A stretch of 8,397 nt of DNA from Gallionella sp. (GTDB lineage Bacteria; Pseudomonadota; Gammaproteobacteria; Burkholderiales; Gallionellaceae), in the NCBI GenBank assembly GCA_017880945.1, contig JADGRM010000088.1:1-8397 (forward strand). The letters run 5' to 3'. A program made the translations under genes and the position numbers. How positions within the stretch are numbered: the first letter of the stretch is position 1; each line of letters starts with the position of its first letter. The notes under the pieces were generated by a model. The model worked only from the letters and a program-made list of their open reading frames with translations, made no database searches and was not told where the DNA came from. Positions 1-6,685 of the stretch are shown here, one piece after another.

Positions 1-239
1 GCCTGCTGCAAGCCGTGCAGCACTGCCGCGCCCTTGCCCTGATTGGCTGGCAGCGTGAATACCCTGAGAGTCGGATCAGTTGCGGCAAGCGCAAGCAATG
101 CCTCTGCTGTGCCGTCGGTACTGCCATCGACCACCACCCACACCGGCTGCCAGACCGCGAGCGCATTGCGCACGGTTTCCAAAACCTTGGTGCCGGTGTT
201 GTATGAAGGGATGAGTACAAGGTGTGATGAGGAGCGCAT
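1..239 (-). CDS. Family-2 glycosyltransferase, N-terminal part (cut by left edge)
   Basis: This is the first 79 codons of a GT-A fold, family-2 glycosyltransferase, which transfers a sugar from a nucleotide-sugar donor. Visible motifs are the opening strand LVLIPSYN (residues 7-14), the nucleotide-binding VVVDGSTDGT (35-44) and LPANQGKG (63-70), all typical of GT2 enzymes. The ATG at 239 is preceded by only a weak purine stretch (TGGAA), and the frame is closed by a stop at 270-272, so the start is well bounded. The gene begins 37 nt after the acyltransferase stop on the same strand, so it very likely belongs to the same operon. Aryl-polyene clusters commonly carry a GT2 gene next to an acyltransferase, where it is thought to build the polar head to which the polyene is attached; that role here is inference. 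The C-terminal part is outside the window. Confidence 0.88.
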   Translation of the reverse strand, partial: MRSSSHLVLIPSYNTGTKVLETVRNALAVWQPVWVVVDGSTDGTAEALLALAATDPTLRVFTLPANQGKGAAVLHGLQQ

Positions 240-276
240 GATGTTCCAGTGTGCGGATGTTTTACAAAATTATTGG

Positions 277-1056
277 CTATTTTGAAAGCCGCTGGCCAAG
301 CTGCTCTCTAAAATATTTTTCCAGATCGACAACAAATGATTTGGTGTCTCCGCTGACTTCGAACCGCTCTCCCAGCTTCACTTGAATGGTCAGCGGAAAT
401 TGCGGTTTTTTCCACAGCGGCCATCCTTTGCCGAGAAACGCCGAGCTGTAATTGATGAATACTGTTTGCACCGGCACTCCGGCCTTGCGCGCAATCAACG
501 CGAAAGCGCTCTTGAATTCATTGACAGGTTGCGCAGTCGTGCGGGTTCCCTCGGGGAAAATCAACAACTGGCAACCCTGCTTCAACTCGGTGATGGAAGT
601 GCGCACCATATTGCCGATCGGATCATTGCGGATATAACCCGCCAGCCGCGCCCCGCCGCCAAACATGATGTTGTCCTGTATATCCGCCTTCATGATACAG
701 ACGATATTGTTCAGGCGCGAACCGACCAGCACCACATCGATCAACCCCGGATGGTTGGGTGCGATGATGACAGCTTCGTCAGCGGAGAGCGCGTCAAGCG
801 CGGACAGGTCAAACTTGAAGAGGCCGGTACTTTTGATAAAGGCGATGTATGACCGAAAGATTCCGGTCATCATGCGCCTTCCCACACGCGCGCCAAACCG
901 GCGCGGCAGCAGCAGATACAACACGGCCCCGATCAGGGTGTACGCCAAGCCAGCCATCCCAAAAAGGGCGAGCGAGACATACAATACGGCATATTCGTAA
1001 AGGGATCGCAATCCGGCAGATATCTTCACCGCACTGCGGTCAACCGCGTTATTCAT
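277..1056 (-). CDS. PlsC-type lysophospholipid acyltransferase of the pigment operon
   Basis: This 259-residue protein is a 1-acyl-glycerol-3-phosphate acyltransferase-like enzyme. It has the catalytic HX4D box (NHPGLID, H102 and D107) and the substrate-binding FPEGTR box (167-172), in the usual order and spacing. A hydrophobic stretch at about residues 23-50 should anchor it in the inner membrane. The ATG at 1056 has a good ribosome site, AGGAG at 1062-1066, 5 nt upstream. Its length is normal for the family. It follows the MipA/OmpV gene (34 nt after that gene's original stop) and precedes the glycosyltransferase. In aryl-polyene clusters such enzymes are thought to help esterify the polyene to its lipid or sugar carrier. 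Housekeeping PlsC is the alternative, but the neighbours favour the pigment role. Confidence 0.9.
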   Translation of the reverse strand: MNNAVDRSAVKISAGLRSLYEYAVLYVSLALFGMAGLAYTLIGAVLYLLLPRRFGARVGRRMMTGIFRSYIAFIKSTGLFKFDLSALDALSADEAVIIAPNHPGLIDVVLVGSRLNNIVCIMKADIQDNIMFGGGARLAGYIRNDPIGNMVRTSITELKQGCQLLIFPEGTRTTAQPVNEFKSAFALIARKAGVPVQTVFINYSSAFLGKGWPLWKKPQFPLTIQVKLGERFEVSGDTKSFVVDLEKYFREQLGQRLSK

Positions 1057-1090
1057 TCCAGCTCCTATCTATTTTTTTTCGGGGTATCAT

Positions 1091-1721
1091 CTACTTGTCT
1101 TCTTCAACTTTGGTCGAGGATTGCGCAAAAATCCAGGTGATGGCAAAACCAATGGTGGCATATTGCTTGCTCCTGACCAGCGGGCTGTCCTCAAATGCCG
1201 CTCCGTGCAGCGTATCCAGCTTCATGAACCCGCTCGTCCAGATTCAGCAGCGGCTGAAAAATCCAGCCAACATCGCGCAGATATGAAAAGTCGCTACTGA
1301 TGACGGAACGCACAGGCAGGCGCAATTCAACTTGCGCTTGATCCGATTCTGACCGGTACAGCGAGATAATTAGCGATGGCCCGATTTCCAACATCGGGTC
1401 AAGGTCAGGCATACCCTGCCGTGCGCCGTCATTTTTGACCGGCACCGAGCCGTTCAAACTGACATCCAGCTCGGTTTTGTCAGTGTGATAAAGCATGCCG
1501 CATACCCGCGCACGGTCAACTTTCAGGATATCACCGTGATAAACCACATAGGGCATCGGCAGCAGGTAACTTTGCCGCTCATCCGATCCGCGATAATGCG
1601 GAAAATCAATATATGCAAAACCCGCTCCCGCCTCCCAAAGCGGAACCTGGTCCGCCCGTGCCGATGAAACAAGAAATAGCGTTAGCGGGACTGAGGCGAA
1701 AAGACCATTTAAAAATCTCAT
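1091..1721 (-). pseudogene. MipA/OmpV-family outer-membrane protein, frameshifted with an internal deletion
   Basis: The open frame from ATG 1721 encodes a signal peptide (MRFLNGLF through SSARA, predicted cleavage before DQ) and then the N-terminal two-thirds of a MipA/OmpV beta-barrel. Family landmarks are WEAGAGFAYIDFPHYRGSDE, LPMPYVVYHGD, GMPDLDPMLEIGPSL and GWIFQPLLNLD. The frame then runs into a nonsense tail (ERVHEAGYAARSGI) and stops at 1191-1193. A second frame on the same strand carries the family C-terminus: GFMKLDTLHGAAFEDSPLV, then a beta-strand-like YATIGFAITWIF, ending at a TAG at 1091-1093. The junction lies at about 1234. From what I know of the family, some 70-80 residues between the two parts are missing, so this looks like a deletion not divisible by three. 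A GTG at 1736 is an alternative start, but the signal peptide fits ATG 1721 better. The gene begins 26 nt after the chorismatase stop. Assembly error remains possible. Confidence 0.82.
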
Positions 1722-1747
1722 AAGGGCAACTGGCACCTTGCAGTGTG

Positions 1748-2767
1748 TCAGCTAACACTGCTCCAGCAAACCGCCTCGATCTCCAACAGCAAATCCGTGC
1801 GGCAAATATCAGCCTGCAATACAACCAGTTCCTGCAACTCACCCCATTCAGCGCGGATGACATCCAGAACGATCCCCGCGTCTTCGGGGTGGCGCACATA
1901 AACCTTGAGCGCCAAACCATTTTCAAAACCTGCGAACTCAAAGCCCTCCCGGCAAGCCTGATCGATTACAGCGCGAATATTGGCCAGCGTCTCGCGGGTC
2001 TGCATATTCACCGACCCGTGGTGTACCGTATCGTGACCCAGAATACTGGCCGTGCCAGAAATAAACAGCGTTTGGGCCTCACCGTTGAAAGCCAGCGTAG
2101 CCCTCGAAAAAGTCGGGCTGCGCGGCCCGAATTGCTTTGGATATTTGTAAGCGCTGGTCTGGCGGGGATTCTCGATTTGCAACCCGGGAGAACGCGCGGC
2201 AAGAAAATAAATAACCAGCGGCCCGCCGTGGCTTCCCAATGCACAGGCAGCCGGCGAGTCCTCGACTTTTTTCTGATAGCGAACAAAAGCCTCATGACGC
2301 CCGATACTGAAACCGTGGTAGCGCTCCATGTCATTTTTGATCGCATTGATTTCCGGGAAATAATTCCAGACTCTGATCAGGTTTGAATAGTTGCCGCGCT
2401 GAAGAAATTCGAATATGCCTGAAAATGCGCGGAGAGCCACCCCGCTCAAATCTTCTGCCGCATTATTTTGAAACGACATGCGGCCAAAAAATATATCTTC
2501 ATTGCCTGCGCCTGTCATCAACTCGTCCTGATATTGTTTCACCGGCTTATTGGCTGTCCATATTTCATAGGCAGCATCTCCTCCCAATACCGGAGTATCG
2601 ACCCAAAGTACCGGACAACCGGATTTCGTGGTTGCAACTGGGTTGCTGCCAAAACCAACCACGCACGCGACCCGATCGCCGCACTGCGCCAGATACGCGT
2701 CGACTGCTTCTGGCGCAAGATACTTGAGCGTTACGGCCCTATTTTGATGAAATTCATTTCCCATCAT
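1748..2767 (-). CDS. Chorismatase (FkbO/Hyg5/XanB2 family), hydroxybenzoate-forming
   Basis: This 339-residue protein matches the chorismatases often annotated as pteridine-dependent deoxygenase-like. The family splits chorismate hydrolytically; XanB2 of Xanthomonas gives 3- and 4-hydroxybenzoate, which start xanthomonadin and ubiquinone synthesis. Visible signatures are PAACALGSHGGPLVIYFLA (172-190), ENPRQTSAYKYP (199-210), FGPRSPTFSRA (213-223), LFISGTASILGH (234-245) and the C-terminal LLLEIEAVC. A glutamate in that last segment (E329 or E331) is probably the catalytic acid; this assignment is from memory of the family. Length is normal. The start ATG overlaps the halogenase stop by 4 nt (ATGA), so translation is probably coupled; a second ATG follows immediately. 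In this operon it probably supplies the aromatic starter unit. Whether the product is 3-hydroxybenzoate or the dihydrodiol of FkbO-type enzymes cannot be told by eye; the pigment context favours hydroxybenzoate. Confidence 0.92.
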   Translation of the reverse strand: MMGNEFHQNRAVTLKYLAPEAVDAYLAQCGDRVACVVGFGSNPVATTKSGCPVLWVDTPVLGGDAAYEIWTANKPVKQYQDELMTGAGNEDIFFGRMSFQNNAAEDLSGVALRAFSGIFEFLQRGNYSNLIRVWNYFPEINAIKNDMERYHGFSIGRHEAFVRYQKKVEDSPAACALGSHGGPLVIYFLAARSPGLQIENPRQTSAYKYPKQFGPRSPTFSRATLAFNGEAQTLFISGTASILGHDTVHHGSVNMQTRETLANIRAVIDQACREGFEFAGFENGLALKVYVRHPEDAGIVLDVIRAEWGELQELVVLQADICRTDLLLEIEAVCWSSVS

Positions 2768-4110
2768 GGTGCAGTCATCTCGCCAACGACTTCCTTGATC
2801 GTACGTTTACGACGCAGCCAAGCCCGGTAACTCTCTTTGAACATAAAAATGCTTTGCAGGTAATAAATAATCTTGAAGAGCATCAGACGGGATTGTACCG
2901 GCGTATTACCAAACAGATCCCCCGCCAACACCGACAGCAGTGTTTCCTGCAGGCGGAATTTATTGCTCGGCTGCATAAACAAATTACGCATTACCGGCGT
3001 GGTCATGCGGTAAATAATCCAGGAGAAAGTTCTCAATCCATGCCGGGAAGTCCGGTCGAATTTCTTTAAAGCGTGTGATGCCTCAGCAGGATTACGCAAG
3101 CAGACATCGATCGCCTCAGCGCCAGCAAAGGCACTGTTCATGGCCAACAAAACACCCGAGGAAAATACCGGATCGATAAAGGCGAAGGCATCACCCAACA
3201 TGAGGTAGTTCGACCCGGAACTGCGGCTCGAAGCGTATGAAAAATTACCTGTGGCAGTGACGGGAGATGCCAGCTTCGCTGCTTGCAAGCGTTCTGCCAA
3301 CGGCGGGCAAAGTGCGATTGTGTCGAAAAAGAACTGTTCTTTGTCGACCTTGCGCGACTTCATATAATAGGGCCAGCAAACAGCACCTACGCTGACTGAA
3401 CCGTCTGCCAGCGGGATATACCAGAACCAACCATGCTCGAACCAGAACAGGGTAATGTTTCCCTCTTCCTTGCCAATGCGTCTCTCGGCTCCCTCGAAGT
3501 GCCCATAAATAGCCGCACTGGCGTGCTTCTTGTTGCGCTGTTTGATACCGAACTGATTCGCCAGCAACGTGTCCCGCCCCGATGCATCAACCACGAAACG
3601 GGGATGCCACCGGGTGATCTGGCCATCTTCACTCTGCGATGTGACAACGGCTCGTGCGCCACCGGGGAACTCTGTCCCTGTGACTCTGCATCCTTCGTGA
3701 GTCCGCGCCCCTTTGGCAATGGCATTTTTAAAAAGTATCTCATCAAGTTCTGAACGGCGAACCTCATAAGCATGGGGAAATGATTTATCCAGTGCCCGCC
3801 CAAAATCAAAATGGCTTGAATTATCATGATCGGGCGAAACGAACTCCGCTCCGTATTTGAGGATGCCGATAGAGGCAACCTGCTTTTCAACACCCAGACG
3901 CTCGAACAACGGCAGATTTAACGGCAACAGCGATTCGCCGATATGAAATCGCGGGTGATGGGATTTTTCCAGAAGCACGACGTCGTAACCGTGCTCAGCC
4001 AGCAATGCTGAAATGGTTGATCCGGCCGGCCCTCCGCCAACAACCAATATATCCGGGGAATTGCCAGCTTCCTGTTGACCAGCTTCCTGGGGAATTTCGT
4101 AGGATGACAT
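2764..4110 (-). CDS. FAD-dependent halogenase-like flavoprotein of the pigment operon
   Basis: This 448-residue flavoprotein resembles tryptophan/phenol halogenases. From the ATG at 4110 one sees the Rossmann motif VVGGGPAGS (23-31), the GES motif after HPRFHI (58-60), a lysine in GILKYGAEF (K85) at the place of the catalytic lysine that handles hypohalous acid in PrnA-type enzymes, the halogenase signature WFWYIP (228-233, WxWxIP), and GDAFAFIDP (306-314) for FAD binding. The retained lysine and WxWxIP suggest true halogenation rather than plain oxidation. Xanthomonadins are brominated and their cluster has a similar gene, so the likely target is the aryl group; this is inference. TTG 4155 and ATG 4149 are in-frame alternatives. 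ATG 4110 is preferred because it has GCAGG 10 nt upstream and follows the small ORF by 7 nt. The N-terminus carries a short tandem duplication (QEAGQQEAG). Confidence 0.9.
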   Translation of the reverse strand: MSSYEIPQEAGQQEAGNSPDILVVGGGPAGSTISALLAEHGYDVVLLEKSHHPRFHIGESLLPLNLPLFERLGVEKQVASIGILKYGAEFVSPDHDNSSHFDFGRALDKSFPHAYEVRRSELDEILFKNAIAKGARTHEGCRVTGTEFPGGARAVVTSQSEDGQITRWHPRFVVDASGRDTLLANQFGIKQRNKKHASAAIYGHFEGAERRIGKEEGNITLFWFEHGWFWYIPLADGSVSVGAVCWPYYMKSRKVDKEQFFFDTIALCPPLAERLQAAKLASPVTATGNFSYASSRSSGSNYLMLGDAFAFIDPVFSSGVLLAMNSAFAGAEAIDVCLRNPAEASHALKKFDRTSRHGLRTFSWIIYRMTTPVMRNLFMQPSNKFRLQETLLSVLAGDLFGNTPVQSRLMLFKIIYYLQSIFMFKESYRAWLRRKRTIKEVVGEMTAP

Positions 4111-4117
4111 CGGACAT

Positions 4118-4312
4118 TTACCTGCTTTCGTTTTGTGGGATATTAGCATAACCAAGCGGCTTGACGCCTTGCAGCAGCTCTTTGGTCACCCTCAGGAAGG
4201 GTGATTTGAACAATGAGGTGACTCTTGTAACAATAGTGAGCGATTTTTCCAGTTTCACCAGTAATTTTTTAATAATGTTGTGAAGGTGATCGACTCGACC
4301 TTCTTGTTCCAT
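4118..4312 (-). CDS. Possible small protein leading the pigment operon (64 residues)
   Basis: I do not recognise this protein. It is basic and mostly helical-looking, with an amphipathic stretch (HNIIKKLLVKLEKSL, residues 11-25) and no membrane segment or cysteine. Points in favour: the ATG at 4312 has AAAGGTG directly upstream (rather close), the stop lies 7 nt before the chosen halogenase start, and the ribosome site of the halogenase sits inside its last codons, as in tightly packed operons. Points against: it fills almost the whole gap between two divergent genes, so it could be a chance frame in a leader and promoter region. If it is coding, only 40 nt separate it from relA, and the promoters would overlap neighbouring genes. 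Confidence 0.35.
   Translation of the reverse strand: MEQEGRVDHLHNIIKKLLVKLEKSLTIVTRVTSLFKSPFLRVTKELLQGVKPLGYANIPQNESR
4206..4234 (+). promoter_or_regulatory. Weak candidate sigma-70 promoter for relA
   Basis: TTGAAC (4206-4211) and AACAAT (4229-4234) are separated by 17 nt and point towards relA about 120 nt downstream. Each box matches the consensus at only four of six positions or so, and the site lies inside the antisense small ORF. It is the best-spaced pair I could see by eye in this gap, but other choices are possible. Confidence 0.2.
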
Positions 4313-4352
4313 GCACCTTTATGTAGCTCGCGCATCAATGCAATAATGCCCC

Positions 4353-6335
4353 ATGGTTACTATTCCCCAAAAATCATCCGCATCATCCGAGAGCACTCAG
4401 TCCTTGCTTGATGCCGTGTCGAAAGTTTTTGCTCCCGCAGAAGTCGACGTGATACGCAATGCCTGCGAACTGGCCGAACCGCTCTACGCCGAACATATAG
4501 AACTCACCGGTACACCGCTGCTGCAGCACGCGCTGGGCGCGGCTGCGATCCTGGTCGGCATGAACATGGATCATGAAACGATTGCCGCCACCGTCCTGCA
4601 TGCGGTGCCCGAATATACGGATGACTGGGCAGAAATACTCGAGAAAAAATTCGGCGCCAACGTAAAGATGCTGGTCGAAGGCATTTCACGAATGGAACAG
4701 ATCGAGCAATTCAGCGAGATGCACCGCCCGGATAAGAGCGAGAAAAAAAAAGGGGACGATGTCCAGCAGGTAGAAAGTCTGCGCAAGATGTTGCTGGCGA
4801 TGGTGGAAGACATCCGCGTGGTATTGATCAAGCTGGCCGAGCGCACCCAGACCCTGCGTTGCCTGTCAGGCGCAAGTACAGACCAGCAGAAGCTGATCGC
4901 ACAGCAGACCCGCAGCATCTTTGCGCCGCTGGCCAACCGTCTCGGCGTGTGGCAACTCAAATGGGAACTGGAAGACCTCTCGGTGCGCTATCTGGAACCG
5001 GAGCTATACAAAAAAGTCGCCAAGCTGTTGGATGAACGCAGGATCGATCGCGAACAATATATCGCTGAAGTAGTGTCCCGGTTAAAGCAGGCGCTGATCC
5101 AGGCCGGCATACCCGCCGATGTGACCGGCCGCCCCAAACACATCTATAGCATTATCAACAAGATGAAGCACAAGCAACTGGATTTCAGCGAGCTCTACGA
5201 TGTGCGTGCAGTGCGCGTCCTGGTTGATGACAGCCAGGTCGATGGCATCAGGGCCTGCTACACCGCGCTCGGCCTGGTGCATGAATTGTGGCCGCCGATC
5301 GACGGCGAATTCGACGATTACATCGCACACCCCAAGAGCAACAACTACCGCTCGCTGCACACCGCCGTGGTCGGCCCGCGCGGTCTTGCGCTTGAGGTGC
5401 AGATCCGCACCCTTGAGATGCATCAGCATTCCGAACTTGGCGTCGCCGCCCACTGGCGCTACAAGGAAGGCGTGAAATCGGATGCCAAGTTCGACGAAAA
5501 GATCGCCTGGTTGCGCCAGATACTGGAATGGAAAGAGGACTTGGCCGATCAGGGCGATATGCGGGAGCAATTCAAGAATGAGTTGTTCCACGACCAGGTC
5601 TACGTGCTCACGCCGCAGGGCAAAGTGATAGCCCTGCCCAAGAGCGCGACCCCGGTTGAATTTGCCTACACCCTGCATACCGATCTGGGGCACCGCACCC
5701 GCGGCGCCAAGGTGGATGGCAACATTGTACCGCTCAACTACAAGCTGCAGAACGGACAACGCGTGGAAATCCTGACCATCAAACAGGGCGGACCAAGCCG
5801 CGACTGGATCAATCCGTCACTCGGCTTCCTGCAAAGCTCGCGTATCCGCGCCAAGGTGCGCGCCTGGTTCAAGAACCAGAACTTCGATGAAAGTGTCGCG
5901 CAAGGAAGGACGCAACTGGATCGCGAACTGCACCGGCTCGGCATTACCTCCATCAATCAGGAAAAGCTCGCGCAACGATTGCACTTCAACAAACTTGAAG
6001 ATTTTCTGGCTGCCATCGGACGCAACGAAATCACGCAACGGCGTATCGCTGTCGCCATCCGGGAAGAACTGCCAACCAAGGTGATAGAAACAGCAAAACA
6101 AAAGATATTCCGTCCCGCGACCGAACGCACCTCAAAAGCCGACATCACCGTCGGCGGCGTGAACAACCTGATGACCCGCATCGCCAAATGCTGCAATCCT
6201 GCACCGCCCGATGCGATCGTCGGCTATGTCACACGCGACCGTGGCATCACGATACATCGCAAAGACTGCGCGTTCATGCTGCGCCTGACTGAGAGCAGAC
6301 GGGACCGCAAGCTCAGTGCCCAGTGGGGTGAGTAG
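4353..6335 (+). CDS. relA: RelA-type (p)ppGpp synthetase lacking the C-terminal ACT/RRM domain
   Basis: This ribosome-associated enzyme makes the stringent-response alarmone (p)ppGpp from ATP and GTP/GDP. Domains in order are a pseudo-hydrolase HD domain (about 45-200), the synthetase (about 245-375) with GRPKHIYSI, LYDVRAVR, GEFDDYIAHPKSNNYRSLHT, LEVQIRT and ELGVAAHWRYKEG, the TGS domain (VYVLTPQGKVIALP, 416-480), a helical domain, and the zinc-finger-like segment with CC at 613-614, H635 and C639. The HD motif has decayed to HAVPEY (83-88), and the synthetase carries EFDD (319-322), the ExDD form of monofunctional RelA rather than SpoT. The protein ends at SAQWGE (residue 660), where family members continue for some 80-90 residues of ACT/RRM domain; E. 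coli RelA has about 744 residues. No ACT remnant is visible downstream. The ATG at 4353 has no clear ribosome site. A run of nine A lies at 4743-4751. Confidence 0.95.
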   Translation: MVTIPQKSSASSESTQSLLDAVSKVFAPAEVDVIRNACELAEPLYAEHIELTGTPLLQHALGAAAILVGMNMDHETIAATVLHAVPEYTDDWAEILEKKFGANVKMLVEGISRMEQIEQFSEMHRPDKSEKKKGDDVQQVESLRKMLLAMVEDIRVVLIKLAERTQTLRCLSGASTDQQKLIAQQTRSIFAPLANRLGVWQLKWELEDLSVRYLEPELYKKVAKLLDERRIDREQYIAEVVSRLKQALIQAGIPADVTGRPKHIYSIINKMKHKQLDFSELYDVRAVRVLVDDSQVDGIRACYTALGLVHELWPPIDGEFDDYIAHPKSNNYRSLHTAVVGPRGLALEVQIRTLEMHQHSELGVAAHWRYKEGVKSDAKFDEKIAWLRQILEWKEDLADQGDMREQFKNELFHDQVYVLTPQGKVIALPKSATPVEFAYTLHTDLGHRTRGAKVDGNIVPLNYKLQNGQRVEILTIKQGGPSRDWINPSLGFLQSSRIRAKVRAWFKNQNFDESVAQGRTQLDRELHRLGITSINQEKLAQRLHFNKLEDFLAAIGRNEITQRRIAVAIREELPTKVIETAKQKIFRPATERTSKADITVGGVNNLMTRIAKCCNPAPPDAIVGYVTRDRGITIHRKDCAFMLRLTESRRDRKLSAQWGE

Positions 6336-6346
6336 GCTGCACATGA

Positions 6347-6407
6347 TTTGGAGTGCGGCGACGTGTCGCCGCTTTCTTAAAGCGCAGACATGTCTGCGCA
6401 CTCCAAA
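6347..6407. repeat. Compact multi-hairpin palindromic element (REP/MITE-like)
   Basis: A perfect 11-bp inverted repeat, TTTGGAGTGCG (6347-6357) and CGCACTCCAAA (6397-6407), encloses three further palindromes: GGCGAC-GT-GTCGCC (6357-6370), CGCTTT-CTT-AAAGCG (6370-6384), and a perfect 18-bp palindrome of GCGCAGACA with its complement (6382-6399). A single strand could fold into a cloverleaf, with partly competing stems. No thymine run follows on either strand, so an ordinary Rho-independent terminator is unlikely. The element starts 11 nt after the relA stop and ends 69 nt before the antitoxin gene. The form suggests a dispersed REP-like or miniature mobile element; copy number cannot be judged from this window. 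Confidence 0.75.
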
Positions 6408-6413
6408 GAACCC

Positions 6414-6442
6414 TTGAATTTAAACATGCCACCCTGTATTCT
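6414..6442 (+). promoter_or_regulatory. Candidate sigma-70 promoter of the VapBC pair
   Basis: TTGAAT (6414-6419) and TATTCT (6437-6442) have the ideal 17-nt spacing and lie 34 nt upstream of the antitoxin start. The first box keeps TTGA, and the second keeps TA and the final T of the consensus. A short inverted repeat, TGTAT (6435-6439) and ATACA (6459-6463), overlaps the second box and could be an operator for the autorepressing antitoxin; that part is speculative. Confidence 0.45.
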
Positions 6443-6475
6443 TACCAAACACTGATGGATACAAAAGGAGTAAGC

Positions 6476-6685
6476 ATGTACGCCGCAACCCTCACAGAGA
6501 AATTTCAAATTGGCATTCCCAAGGCATTTCGCGATGACCTCGGACTCAAGGCCGGACAACAATTCGTCTTTGTCGCCAAGGGCGACGCCATCATCATGAT
6601 CCCACGCCGCGAGATGAGCGAAGTGCGCGGCATGTTCAAGGGCGCCAACACAAAAAACGTGCGCGATCGCTCGGAACGTACCTGA
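6476..6685 (+). CDS. AbrB/SpoVT-fold antitoxin (VapB-like)
   Basis: This 69-residue protein has a swapped-hairpin AbrB-type DNA-binding domain: TLTEKFQIGIPKAFRDDLGLKAG (5-27), then FVFVAKGDAIIMIP. The C-terminal tail (about 45-69) is basic and polar and should wrap the toxin. Such antitoxins neutralise the partner nuclease and repress their own promoter as a complex. The ATG at 6476 is chosen over an upstream in-frame start at 6353 because AAGGAG (6465-6470) sits 5 nt before it, and because the upstream extension is just the palindromic element translated. Its stop overlaps the toxin start by one base (TGATG), so translation is coupled. Confidence 0.88.
   Translation: MYAATLTEKFQIGIPKAFRDDLGLKAGQQFVFVAKGDAIIMIPRREMSEVRGMFKGANTKNVRDRSERT

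Noticed and set aside
382..852. 156-residue plus-strand frame opposite the acyltransferase
   Set aside because: It is antisense to a gene with clear catalytic motifs, and its translation is low-complexity and Arg/His-rich with no domain.
849..1286. 145-residue plus-strand frame across the acyltransferase start and the MipA/OmpV 3' end
   Set aside because: It is antisense to recognisable coding sequence and has no protein-like pattern.
1745..2386. 213-residue plus-strand frame opposite the chorismatase gene
   Set aside because: It is a shadow of a conserved gene; no family motif and no ribosome site seen.
4111..4155. Upstream starts (TTG 4155, ATG 4149) for the halogenase
   Set aside because: The extension lacks flavoprotein character, and ATG 4110 has a ribosome site and fits family N-termini better.
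5082..5759. 225-residue minus-strand frame inside relA
   Set aside because: It covers the most conserved part of the synthetase and TGS domains in antisense; its length is explained by the GC-rich codon use of relA.
6347..6407. Rho-independent terminator of relA
   Set aside because: The hairpins are strong, but neither strand has the T run that should follow; a repeat element describes it better.
6353..6475. N-terminal extension of the antitoxin from an upstream ATG
   Set aside because: It translates the palindromic element into repeated Arg-rich sequence, while AAGGAG sits just before ATG 6476.
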